NCBI GenBank assembly: GCA_020064725.1
Contig: JAGTWJ010000017.1
Location: 3,968,001 to 4,032,000 of the forward strand
Reading direction: 5' to 3'
DNA: 64,000 bases
DNA from: Drechslerella dactyloides
Lineage: Eukaryota; Ascomycota; Orbiliomycetes; Orbiliales; Orbiliaceae
Within the stretch, counting starts at the first letter, position 1. Each line of letters begins with the position of its first letter. Made by a program: the position numbers and the translations under genes. Positions 1-10,346 of this stretch are shown here, piece after piece. The notes beneath the pieces are model-generated. The model had not been told where the DNA came from. It did no database searches and was given only the letters and a program-made list of their open reading frames with translations.

Positions 1-594
1 TTTTTTAATAAAAATTTAATTTTTTATAAATTTTTATTATAAACATTAAAAATATTGATATTAAATTATATAATGTATAAAAAAAATTAAAAAAAAAAAA
101 CTAAAAAAAAGGCTTTTTTATATTAAATCAAAATTTTTTTTTTTTTTTTTTTATGATATTTTTATATATAATTATTTAAAAAGTAGCTGGTGTATAGCTG
201 GTATATTATGCCAACTTTAGAAAACTTTCTAGAATTTAATTTTTATTATAAGAAATAATGGTTTAGCATAGGCCTAAATTATATAATAATTTATTAAATT
301 TTTAATTTTTAAAGATTTTTATTAATATATTATAGAAATATTTACTGGCAAACACCTAAGATTATATATTGTTTTTTAAAATTGTTAAATTAATTATTAT
401 TAATTTATTTTCATATTAAAAAATTTATAAAAATTATAATTATATTACATTAATTATTTTTATCTTAAAATATTTTTTCCCTAATTTTATAATTAATATT
501 TATAAAAGTATTAATAAAAAAGTTTTTAATAGGGTATTTGACTAGGAGGGTGATCTGGTTATTTGTCTGACCCAGTCGCTTATTGTAAACGTTA
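1..594. mobile_element. N0: right arm of a foldback DNA element, cut by the window start
   Basis: The right end reads toward ...GTAAACGTTA with a TA duplication at 593-594. It carries the two tandem boxes (GGTTATTTGTCTGACCCAGT and the CGCTTATTG block) seen at the right end of the complete element at 34,309-35,393. The interior (TAGCTGGTGTATAGCTGGTA near 184, then CTTTCTAGAA, then AGGCCTAAATTATAT) matches the same arm. The left arm lies outside the window. It inserted in Copia copy A: the sequence from 595 continues as the Copia sequence found intact around 49,440. It has no coding capacity. Confidence 0.85.
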
Positions 595-837
595 TATAAA
601 AATAATATAAAAATAACTCTATTTTATTAAAATATAATAATAATATAAAAATTTAAATTTAATATAAAAAAAATTACAACCTTTAAAAATATATAATTTT
701 AAAATAAAAACCTAAATTAAAGCTAAAATTATTAAAAATATTAATCTTTTAAAAAAGAGAATAAATTATTAAATTTAATATTAATTAAAACTCTATATTA
801 AAGATATTAAAATTTAAAAATTTATTATTTAAATAAA

Positions 838-2732
838 TAACGTATCTCACAAGCGAGCACGTAGTACAAGCGAGTGTGCATCCTACCAAATATCAGCACA
901 CTCCTTCTTCTTTTATACTATATATATTCACAACTACTATAATGACTATTTTTATAACTAAATTTTGAGTTATTCTAGTTATTGAAGCTTTGAAAAAAGA
1001 TGAAAATTTAAGTATTACTATTGCTGTTAAAGCATATAATGTTTTTAAAATAATTTTTGGTTACTGGTATAGTGGTTATTTTTTATAGTGTGATAACATT
1101 TTTAATTTATAGAATCTTATAAAATTAAAAGAAGATGTTATTGTTTAGTATATATTTAAGTTGTATATATATTCTTTTTATTTTAGAAAAAATAATATAA
1201 AGGATATGGCCAATTAATTACTATTAATGTATAGTAATAATAGTATTTAATATATTAATAAAAATTAAATATATAATTTTATTAAATATTATTTTAAGCT
1301 TTAAATATATTTATCTAGGAGATATAACTACTAGTAAACTAAATATAAAGATTCTAAATTTATTAATAATTGGTTTTAGTTTATATAAATTGTAAAAACT
1401 AAGTATGGTATTATTAATGATAATATCTATAATTTTAATAAAACTAGCTTTATAATAAATATAATTTTTATAATTATAGTTATTATAAGCACTGAAACTT
1501 ATAATAAAACTAAATTAGTGTAATTTGGGAACTGGAAGTAGGCAATTATTATTTAGAGAATAAATATAAAAGGATAGACTATATTATTATTTATTATTTT
1601 TACTAGATAGTACTATTTAGTTAATTAGTATATAAAAATAAAATTACTAAAGAACTAAGTAATTATATTCTTTAATAATAGTTAAATAATAAATAAATTT
1701 ACTTTAAAATAATTAAAATATTTTGATAAAAAAATAGTATAGCACTATTTTTCTGATTACTGGTTATTAATTCTAGATGGTCACAGAAACCATCATTCAA
1801 CTGTTTTTAAGTTTTATTATTAAAAACATAAGATTATTATAATTTATATGTTATTATATTCTTTATATCTTTTTCAATTATTAGATATTGGCTACTTTGG
1901 GTCATTAAAGCAGGTATATAACTGCTAAGTAGAAAGCTTAATGTATGTGCATGTTAATTATATTAGCAAGCTGGAGTTCCTTACTAGATTTTAGAAAATA
2001 TTTACTATTGTGATAATCAAAAGAAATATATTTAGCAGTTTTGCTGGAGCTGGTATTGTATCTTATAATTTTGATAGGGTATTTTTAAAATTTAATGTAC
2101 AGCTGCTACTGGTTATACCTACAAACTTACGCCCTAATATTGTAAATACAATAGCAGCTTGGACAGCAAAGATGCTAATAAATCTTTTGAAAGCTATCTT
2201 ACAATCAAATCTTATCAAAAACTAGGTTGTCCAGTACTAGGATAATTCTCTAATATCATTATTAGCTGCTGTAGATTAGTTTACCAAAAGAATGCAAACA
2301 ATAATACACCAAATGGCGTTTATATGTATGGAGAATATAGTACTATGCTCTGTGAATGAGGTGCTAAGTAAGCGCCAGCAAACAAAAAGATGGTATATAT
2401 AACATAGAGGCATACTTACTATACACTAGGCTGGTGAAATCTTAGATAGTAATACTATAAATAACTAAAATAAACAGGTAGAATATCTAAATTGCTAATA
2501 TAGTCTTTAGCTAAAGGCTATTTTTAGAAGGATAATCTGCTATAATGGCTGTAGTAAACCTAAGCATAATATTCAAATATGCCAATAAGTATCTTAAGTA
2601 TGTAATTAAGCAATTTAGTATATATATAAACTGGTATAACAACAGCATAATAATGGAAATAGTGTTTTTATTGGGGTGGGGTAGGGGACTACGCGCTCGC
2701 TTATGCTGCGCGCTCGCTTGTGAGATACGTTA
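838..2732 (+). mobile_element. T1: Fot1/pogo-like Tc1-mariner transposon, RIP-degraded
   Basis: The element has TA duplications at both ends and terminal inverted repeats TAACGTATCTCACAAGCGAG / ...CGCTTGTGAGATACGTTA. The 7-bp block ATCTCAC and a GCACG/GCGCG box make this terminus unlike the other ten T elements. The plus strand holds a broken Fot1-type transposase: a DGH/NHH block near 1777 (LLDGHRNHH), then LLDIGYF near 1884 with the third Asp region, then the open piece 2010-2225. Near 2540 the C-terminal zinc knuckle reads CYNGCSKPKHNIQIC, with the first Cys of the usual C-x2-C-x4-H-x4-C replaced by Tyr (G to A). Stops interrupt every frame, so it is inactive. It is 1,895 bp, a normal Fot1 length. 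The empty target is present in Copia C near 49,697. Confidence 0.9.
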
Positions 2733-3402
2733 TTTATAATATTTTAAATATTTATTAAAATAATTATTTTAATATAAATTTTCTATAATTAAATATATTT
2801 TTAAATAAAATTTTTTTTAATAATAGTAAATAAAAAAATAAAAAATATTATTACTATAATATTAAATATATATAAAAAAAAAGTTATATAATTTATCTTA
2901 TTTAATATAAAATAAAAAATAATAATTAATAAATTTTGATTATAAATAAAAATAAAAATATTATTAATAATAAAATTATTACTAAAAATATTAAAAAAAA
3001 AAAAATTTAATTATAAAATTAATTATAAATTAAACGAATATTACTATAAAATAATTTTTAATAATTTAATATTTTTATATTAAAATAAATTTAAAAATTA
3101 TTAAAAAAAATATTATATTATGAAAAAGTATATATATTAAAAATATAAAAGTAATATTTTAAAATAAAATCATCTATTATAATATTAATAAAGCTAATAT
3201 AAAAAAAAAAAATATTATTAAAAAAAATAATAAAAATAATTATTATAAAAGAAATAAAATAAATAAAATATAAAAAAAAATATTAAATTTTAAAAAAAAT
3301 ATTAAAAATAAAAATAAATATAATATTTTTAAGAATATATAATATAATATAAAAAGAAAAAAAAAAAATTTTAAAAACTAAAAGAAAATATTATTTATAT
3401 TT

Positions 3403-4016
3403 TGTTACACTTCGACCCCGGACCGGGTCGAACACACTTCACTCTGAAGTCCCTGACTCTCAGTCACTACTGTATGGGTTCTTAATAGAGGAAGATAAGT
3501 ATATACTAAATACAATAGTAACTATTAGAATAGAGTATATAACAATAATAATAGAATAGGCTATCTATTAAGATACTATAATTTAGACATTAACCAATAA
3601 AGTCCAAGAGGAAGTCATCAATCAACCAATAAAACAAACTAGTTAAATATATGATATCTGATATATAAAATAGTAAAGATATATTAATATATTGTCCAAG
3701 TGGCTTATAGCTTATGGCTCTACCAAGAGTTAATTTATAATCCATAATCCACAGCTTTATTATGTGTTCTTGACTTATTGTGGTAGCTCCTACTCCAAAA
3801 GAAGAATAATATAGGTTATCTTTCTATATAATAGTATATTTTGTGTGATCCCAATATCTATATAGGATATGTCTACATAGACATATATCCAATACAGGAA
3901 TTCAATTCATGAGATATATAGTTACACCCTTACTTCGCGTACTGGGTGGACTGGGCGTTAGTATGAGAGTCCAGTCTGTACAGGATATTCGGGTGCTGTG
4001 CTGTTATTCCATAACA
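3403..4016 (+). mobile_element. Solo LTR 1, TATTT target duplication
   Basis: It starts TGTTACACTTCGACCCCGGA and ends ...TTATTCCATAACA, so it has TG...CA ends with a short inverted repeat TGTTA/TAACA. It is flanked by a perfect 5-bp duplication TATTT (3398-3402 and 4017-4021). No internal retroelement sequence is present, which fits loss by LTR-LTR recombination. Copy C carries the undisturbed target (TTATTTATATTTAAAAGAGA near 51,850). Related copies are 53,169-53,852 and 57,230-57,911; this one is about 70 bp shorter. It is visibly richer in GC than its surroundings. Confidence 0.92.
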
Positions 4017-4449
4017 TATTTAAGAAGGGCTTTAATTAAATAATATATATTTTATTAAAAATAATATAAATTATATTAATAATTTATATTTTAATAATAA
4101 AATAATTATATAAATATAAAATTTTTTAAAAATAATTCTAATATTTACTATAAAAACATAAATTATTAAAAAATAAATTAATTTTTAATAATAAAAAAGC
4201 TTTATAAATATTAATTTTAATAATAATAATTTAAACTTTATTAATAAATCTATTATATAAATTAAAATTATAAAAATAATAATTTATATTTTAATAATGA
4301 AGTAATTATATAAATTTAAATTATTATTATAAAAATATAAATTCTAGTAAAATATATTATCTAATATTTAAAAAAATATCTTAAAAATATATTTATTTTA
4401 TAAGTTAAAAAGTAAAACATAAAATAAATAAATATAGATTAAATATATT

Positions 4450-4820
4450 AAAGCTCGATCCGGTTCCGGGTTGAACCCGAACCGTTTTTTGTGTTGTCAA
4501 CCCGAACCAGAACCTGAACTAGTTGTTTCTACTAAGAAACTAAACTATTTAAAATTAGAACTGGAACCTATTTAAAAAATAGATTAATGTTTAAACTAGA
4601 TTATGTACTTTTAATAATTAAACTATATATAAAGTAATAGTATATTAACTAAATATCAACAATACAAACTTTTAAAAAATAAAAAACAAAATCTACTTAA
4701 TTAATTATTAATTTAAAACTATTAAATATATAAAAAAGATTTGAAAATCTATAATTTCAACTCTAATTATCTAAATTTAAAAAATAATATTTTTTAAAAA
4801 AAAATATACTAAAATCTTTA
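4450..4820. other. Short GC-richer island with degenerate GAACCn repeats, then AT-rich tail
   Basis: Homology to the other Copia copies stops at about 4449. The next 130 bases contain CGATCCGGTTCCGGGTTGAA, CCCGAACCG and AACCCGAACCAGAACCTGAA, a loose repeat of GAACC/GGTTC units in both orientations, before the sequence decays into AT-rich DNA. No open frame and no terminal repeat was found. It may be the end of an unrecognised repeat family. Confidence 0.45.
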
Positions 4821-5073
4821 TAACGTATTCCACAAGCGAGCGGACCACACAAGCGAGCGGACTACCCCATATAAACCAACACCCTACCAAAACACTTTTT
4901 ATTGATAACTTAATCAATAATTAATTTAAAATTAGAATAAAATTAATCTTGTTTATATAAACTATTACAAATCTAAAAATATTTTTTTAAATTTTTTTTA
5001 TATTAAATTAAAGAAATATACAAGGGGGGTGGTCCGGTCGCTTGTCTGGTCCAGTCGCTTATTGTTGACGTTA
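4821..5073 (+). mobile_element. M1: 253-bp MITE with two different terminal repeats
   Basis: The left end is TAACGTATTCCACAAGCGAG with two GGACCA-type boxes. The right end, read inward, is TAACGTCAACAATAAGCGAC with GGACCA boxes. TA duplications are at 4821-4822 and 5072-5073. The core (CATATAAACCAACACCCTAC ... TATACAAGGGGGG) has no coding capacity. Compared with copies M2-M7 I see only isolated differences, for example GGACTACC here against GGACCACC elsewhere. Confidence 0.93.
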
Positions 5074-5783
5074 ATTATTATTTTAAAATATTTATAAATT
5101 CAACTTTTTTATAATATTAATAATTTTAGAAAAAAAATTTTATTTAATATATTCTATCCTATTATAAAACTAATTATACTTTTAATATAATTACTTTATT
5201 TTCTTAATTTTTTACTTTTTAATAAACTTTTTTTATTTATATTTTATATAATAAAAATATTTATAAATTATAATAATTTTTTAATATTAATTTATTATTA
5301 TTAAAATCTTAGTTAAATATTATTCTATATATAAATATATTTATATTATATTATTAATAAAGTAAAACTATATTAATAATATATAATAATATTATAAATA
5401 TTACTAAAAATATATTCTATATTAATAAATATAATTAAAATTATAAAAAAATCTTTTACTATTTTTACTAAAATAAGATAAAATAAGATATTTTTTTTCT
5501 ATTATTTTTAAAATTATTTTATAAACTTTTTAATAATAATATTAACAATATTTAAAATATTATAAATAAAAAGATTTATTATTTTTATTTTTAATTAAAG
5601 TTATTTTTTAGTTTTATTTAATTACTACTCTTTTTTTTAAAATATTTAAAATTTTAAATTAAAATTATTAAATTTATAAAATTTTAAATTAAAATTATTA
5701 AATTTATAAAATTATAAATTAAAAAACTTATTATTAAAAGATTTAAATAAGAATTATTATATTATTAAATTTTAAAAAATAAT
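5074..5783. other. AT-rich DNA without a gene
   Basis: About 710 bases of nearly pure A/T between two oppositely oriented MITEs. One 33-34 bp imperfect direct repeat (AAATTTATAAAATTTTAAATT, seen twice around 5650-5710) is visible. No open frame beyond background, no RNA gene and no terminal repeats were found. It is probably an unrecognisable RIP-mutated repeat. Confidence 0.6.
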
Positions 5784-6036
5784 TAACGTCAACAATAAGC
5801 GACTGGACCAGACAAGCGACCGGACCACCCCCCTTGTATATTTCTTTAATTTAATATAAAAAAAATTTAAAAAAATATTTTTAGATTTGTAATAGTTCAT
5901 ATAAACAAGATTAATTTTATTCTAATTTTAAATTAATTATTGATTAAGTTATCAATAAAAAGTGTTTTGGTAGGGTGTTGGTTTATATGGGGTGGTCCGC
6001 TCGCTTGTGTGGTCCGCTCGCTTGTGGAATACGTTA
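5784..6036 (-). mobile_element. M2: 253-bp MITE, reverse orientation
   Basis: Same element as M1 on the other strand, from TAACGTCAACAATAAGCGAC to CTTGTGGAATACGTTA. TA duplications are at 5784-5785 and 6035-6036. It differs from M6 by a single base in the core stretch I compared (AGTTCATATAAACAAG against AGTTTATATAAACAAG). It lies 47 bp from T2. Confidence 0.93.
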
Positions 6037-6083
6037 ATTTTTTTTCTAAATTTAAATATTTATATTATAAATAATAAAATATA

Positions 6084-9054
6084 TAACGTATTCCACAAGC
6101 GAGCGGACCACACAAGCAAGCGGACCACCTCAACACCCCACCCCAGTAAAAACACCGGCTTCACGGCCACACTGCCATTACACTGGGCTACATACATACT
6201 AGTTTGCTTGGTTATATGCTTAAAATACCTACTAGCATATTTGAATATTATGCCCAGGCTTACCACAACCATTACAGCAAATTATCCTTTCAAAAGTAGT
6301 CTCTAGCTAAAGGCTGCTCTAATGGTTTAGATGTTTTATCTGCTTATCCTGTCTACTTATAGTATTATCATCCAAGATTTTACTAGCCTGGTGTATAGTA
6401 AGCATACCTCCATACTATATACACTGTCTTTTCATCTACCGACACTTGCTTAATACCTTATTAACAGAGTGCAGTATTATATTCTTTGCTTATATAAACA
6501 CTAACTAATGTATTATTATCTGCATCCCTTTAATAAATTAGTCTACAGCAGCTAGTAACAATATTGGAGAGCTATCCTAATACTAGATAATCTAATTTTT
6601 GATGAGTTCTAATTGTAGACTAGTTTCTAAAAGATTTATTAAGGTTTTTGTTATCTAGGTAGTTGCTACATTTACAGTATTAAGATGTAAATTCATTGGG
6701 GTAGACACTAGTAGCTGCACATCTAGCTTTAAGAAAATCCTGTCAGAATCATAAGATACAATACCAGTTCCAGCAAAACTACTACATATATTCTTAGATA
6801 TTATTGTAGTAATAAATACCCTATAAAACCCAGAGAGAAACTTTAGTTTGCTAATATAGTTAATATACACACATATCAAATCCTCCACCTAGTAACTATA
6901 CACCTGTTTTAATAGCCCAAAGCACCCAACGTCTAACAGCTGAAAAAGATATGAAGAATATGGCAACATATAAACTATAATAATCTTATACTCTTAACAA
7001 TAAAGCTTGAAAGATGTTAAGTAGTAGCTATTATAACCATCTAGAACTAATAGTTAGTAATTTGAAATACAATATCATACTGTAAAATGGTTGAAATGCT
7101 TTAATCACTTTACAATAACCTCATTTATTATCTAACTATTATTGGAGAGTATAATAACCCAGTTATTTAGTAAATTGGTTTTTATATATTAGCTAGTTAA
7201 GTAGTGTTAACCAGCTAGAATAATAAATAGCAGTATTATCTAACTTTCCACACCTATCCCCTGAATAACTATTACCCATTCATAATTCCTAGGCTATACT
7301 AACTTAGCTTTATCACATATTTTAACTTCTATAACAACCATAGTTATAAAAATCATACCCATTACAAAACCTATCTCATCAAAATTATAAATATTATTAT
7401 CTATAATACTATATTTCACTTTTATTACTTATAAAAGCTGAAACCATTTTTGAATAAGGTCCAGATCTTCATATTTAACTCACTAATAGTCATACTTTCT
7501 AGATAAACACATCTAGAACTCTAAGCAGTATTTTACAAAGTTTATTGCCCAATTTTTACCAACATATTATATACTATTATCAGCATACATCAATAATAGC
7601 TAATTAACCATATCTTCCACACTACCCAACCTAAGATGAAAAGATTATATAGATAACTCAAGTATATACTAAACAATAATATCCTTTTTTAATTTTATAA
7701 GATTTTACAATTTAGAGGTACTGTCTGCCTTTAAAGTACAGCTATTATATCAGTATAGTAGAGTAGTATAAAAGATATTATAAAGTTTAGTAGTAACTCA
7801 AATAACGTATTCCACAAGCGAGCGAACATCCCAAGCGAGCGAACACCCCCCCAGCCCACCAAAAACCTTTTTATTAATATATTAATAAATATTTATTATA
7901 AAATTATAGAAAAATTACTTCTTTAAATAATAGTTTAAAATAATCTAGTTAGTATTTTTTTTTATTTTTTAATATTAATATTAAATTAATAATAATTATT
8001 TTAAATATTGTTAAAAACAACACATTTTTTTATTGTTTGACTCTAAATATCTAAATAATTTACGAACGAAAATCTTTAAAAATTAAAAATCTAATAAATA
8101 ATGATATAATCTAGGCCTGTTTAAAGCTACTATTTATAATAATAAAAATTAAGTTCTAGAAACTCTGCTAAAGTTGGCACAACACACTAACTATTTTTTT
8201 AAAATAATTATACATAAATATAATTAAAAAAATTAAAAAAATAAATTTGAATTTAATATATTAAAACTTTTTTATTTTTATTTTTTTAATTTTTTTTTAT
8301 ATATTATATAATTTAATATCAATATTTTTAATTTTTATAATAAAATTTTATAAAAAATTGAATTTTTATTAAAAAAATTTAAAAAAAATTATAAAATAAA
8401 ATATTAATTTACTTTAATTTAAAAAAAAATTTTAGGATTTTTTTTATTATATTTTTATATATAATTATAATAAAAAATAGCTAGTGTGTAGTCAGTGTGT
8501 TGTGCTAACTTTAGCAAAATCTATAAATCTTAATTTTTAATATAATAGATAGAGGTTTTGTACAGGCCTAGATTATATATTTATTTAATAGATTTCTTAT
8601 TTTTAAAGATTTTTATTTATATATAATAAAGATATTTACTGGCAAACACTTAAGATTATATGCTGTTTTTTAAAAATTTTAAATTAATTATTATTAATTT
8701 ATTTTTATATTTAAAAAATGTAAAAAAATATAATGAATTGATTTTAATTTATATTAGTTGAAAGATATTTTTTTTATAATTTTTTAAGAGATATTAATTA
8801 GAATATTAATAAAAAGGTTTTGGTGGGGTGTTGGGGTGTTCGCTCACTTGGGGTGTTCGCTCGCTTGTGGAATACGTTACTTAATTTTTGATTTTTTTCC
8901 AGAGCTTTAATAACTAAAATAACTCAAGATTTAGTTATAGTAGTAGCCATAATAATAGTTATGGAAGTAATATGGTGCAGAAGAGGAGTAGTCGTACTGG
9001 TGTTGAGAGGTGGTCTGCTTGCTTGTGTGGTCCACTTACTTGTGGAATACGTTA
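6084..9054 (-). mobile_element. T2: Fot1/pogo-like transposon containing foldback element N1
   Basis: The ends are TAACGTATTCCACAAGCGAG and ...CTTGTGGAATACGTTA with TA duplications (6084-6085, 9053-9054). Without N1 (7803-8879) it is about 1.9 kb and collinear with T5 and T10. The transposase is on the minus strand. From its C terminus (near 6290) the zinc knuckle CCNGCGKPGHNIQIC is fully intact, a C-x2-C-x4-H-x4-C motif that most sister copies have lost. The open piece 6655-6888 covers the region after the third Asp (SFAGTGIVSYDSDRIFLKLD). Many in-frame stops remain, so it is inactive. It seems less eroded than T5 or T10. Confidence 0.9.
7803..8879 (+). mobile_element. N1: 1,077-bp foldback element inside T2
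   Basis: The ends are TAACGTATTCCACAAGCGAG with two GAACA-type boxes, the same terminus as T3, T4 and T9, and the TA duplicates at 7803-7804 and 8878-8879. The whole element is an imperfect hairpin: the left arm block CTAGGCCTGTTTAAAGC ... GCTAAAGTTGGCACAACA recurs inverted on the right as GTGTTGTGCTAACTTTAGCA ... GTACAGGCCTAG. T2 reads across the insertion (ACTCAAATA | TACTTAATTT). It has no protein-coding content. Confidence 0.92.
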
Positions 9055-9666
9055 ATAGTATATAAATTTTTTTTAATATTCTTTATAAAATTAAAAATTT
9101 TATTTAAATATAATATATATACTAAGTTTAATATAAGATATTAAAATAAAATTAATATTATAAAGAGTTTTATTATTTTTTTCTATTTTTAAATAATAGT
9201 TTTTAAATTTATTTAAACTTACTTTAAAAATATTATATAGATTTTTTTTTTAATCTATATAAAATTTTTAATAAAGTATTATATAATTTTTAATATAATT
9301 AAAAAACTTATTATATAAAACCTAGATAATATAAATCTTTAATTACTAAATTATTAATATAAATAAAATAAATTAATAAAAAAACTATAATATTTTAATT
9401 ATTTTTTATATTTAACTCTATTTTATATTTATAAGAAATATTTTTAATATTATAAATTTTTATTAATATATATTTAAGTTTAGATAATATTATATAGCTA
9501 AATAAAATATATAAATATTTTAATAGTTAAGTTTTATTTTATTTTATTTTAATATTAAGAATTAATTTAATAAATTATAAAATTTTATTTTTATAAATAA
9601 TAGAATTTATATAATTTAAAAATAATTAAAATTGTTTAAAATATTTAAAATATTTTAAAAATATTA
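9055..9666. other. AT-rich DNA without a gene
   Basis: About 610 bases of nearly pure A/T between T2 and M3. I see no open frame, RNA gene or terminal repeat. It is probably a fully eroded repeat. Confidence 0.6.
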
Positions 9667-9919
9667 TAACGTATTCCACAAGCGAGCGGACCACACAAGC
9701 GAGCGGACCACCCCATATAAACCAACACCCTACCAAAACACTTTTTATTGATAACTTAATCAATAATTAATTTAAAATTAGAATAAAATTAATCTTGTTT
9801 ATATAAACTATTACAAATCTAAAAATATTTTTTTAAATTTTTTTTATATTAAATTAAAGAAATATACAAGGGGGGTGGTCCGGTCGCTTGTCTGGTCCAG
9901 TCGCTTATTGTTGACGTTA
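9667..9919 (+). mobile_element. M3: 253-bp MITE
   Basis: Same element as M1, with the same pair of different ends and TA duplications at 9667-9668 and 9918-9919. Length is exactly 253 bp. Confidence 0.93.
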
Positions 9920-10192
9920 ATTATTTTTATAATTATATAAATCTTTTAAAAAGATTAATATTATTTTATTTATAAAAAATATACTTATTTTATTATTAAA
10001 AGAGTTTTATAAAATAAAAATACTATATTCTAATATTTTATTATTTTAATATTTATAAATAGAATTAAATAATAATAATCAAATATTATTATATAAATTA
10101 TATTAATAATAGAATTAATAATAAGCTAAATAATATATATAGAATAAAAAAAATATAATTATATTTTTTTATTATTTTAAAAATATAGATTT
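9920..10192. other. AT-rich left flank of the Gypsy element
   Basis: Nearly pure A/T, with no gene visible. The last five bases (10188-10192, GATTT) are the left target duplication of the Gypsy element. Confidence 0.6.
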
Positions 10193-10346
10193 TGTTGCGA
10201 ACTTACCTTCATGTGTTGCTGTGTTGCCTGTTTGTCCTGTTTGTTGTCTGCCGGCTTTTGTTTGGCTATCTGTATATAGATGTTATACCTTACTAGCTAG
10301 GAAACAATTCACCATCATCAGCATATCAACCATCAAGATTTTAATA
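10193..10346 (+). repeat. 5' LTR of the Gypsy element
   Basis: It begins TGTTGCGAACTTACC and ends ...CCATCAAGATTTTAATA. Compared with the 3' LTR I count 27 differences in 154 positions, every one a transition. This copy keeps the canonical TG start but has lost the terminal CA (now TA). Confidence 0.92.

Larger units (their letters stand above)
595..4449 (+). mobile_element. Copia relic A: 3' part and downstream block of a Ty1/Copia-type repeat, with nested insertions
   Basis: The segments 595-837, 2733-3402 and 4017-4449 join into one sequence that is collinear with copy C (about 49,440-52,340) and, on the other strand, with copy B. In C this block lies downstream of a Copia RNase H remnant, which is how the family was named; no RT or integrase is visible in A itself. 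It is interrupted by N0, T1 (838-2732) and a solo LTR (3403-4016). Removing them restores continuity with C. Similarity to C stops at about 4449. The segments are very AT-rich, full of stops, and hold no credible gene. Confidence 0.75.

Noticed and set aside
5992..6306. Open frames crossing MITE and T-element ends (also at 28,896-29,256 and 50,582-50,807)
   Set aside because: They read through the terminal repeats (for example VRSLVWSARLWNTL) and only exist because the ends are the least AT-rich part.
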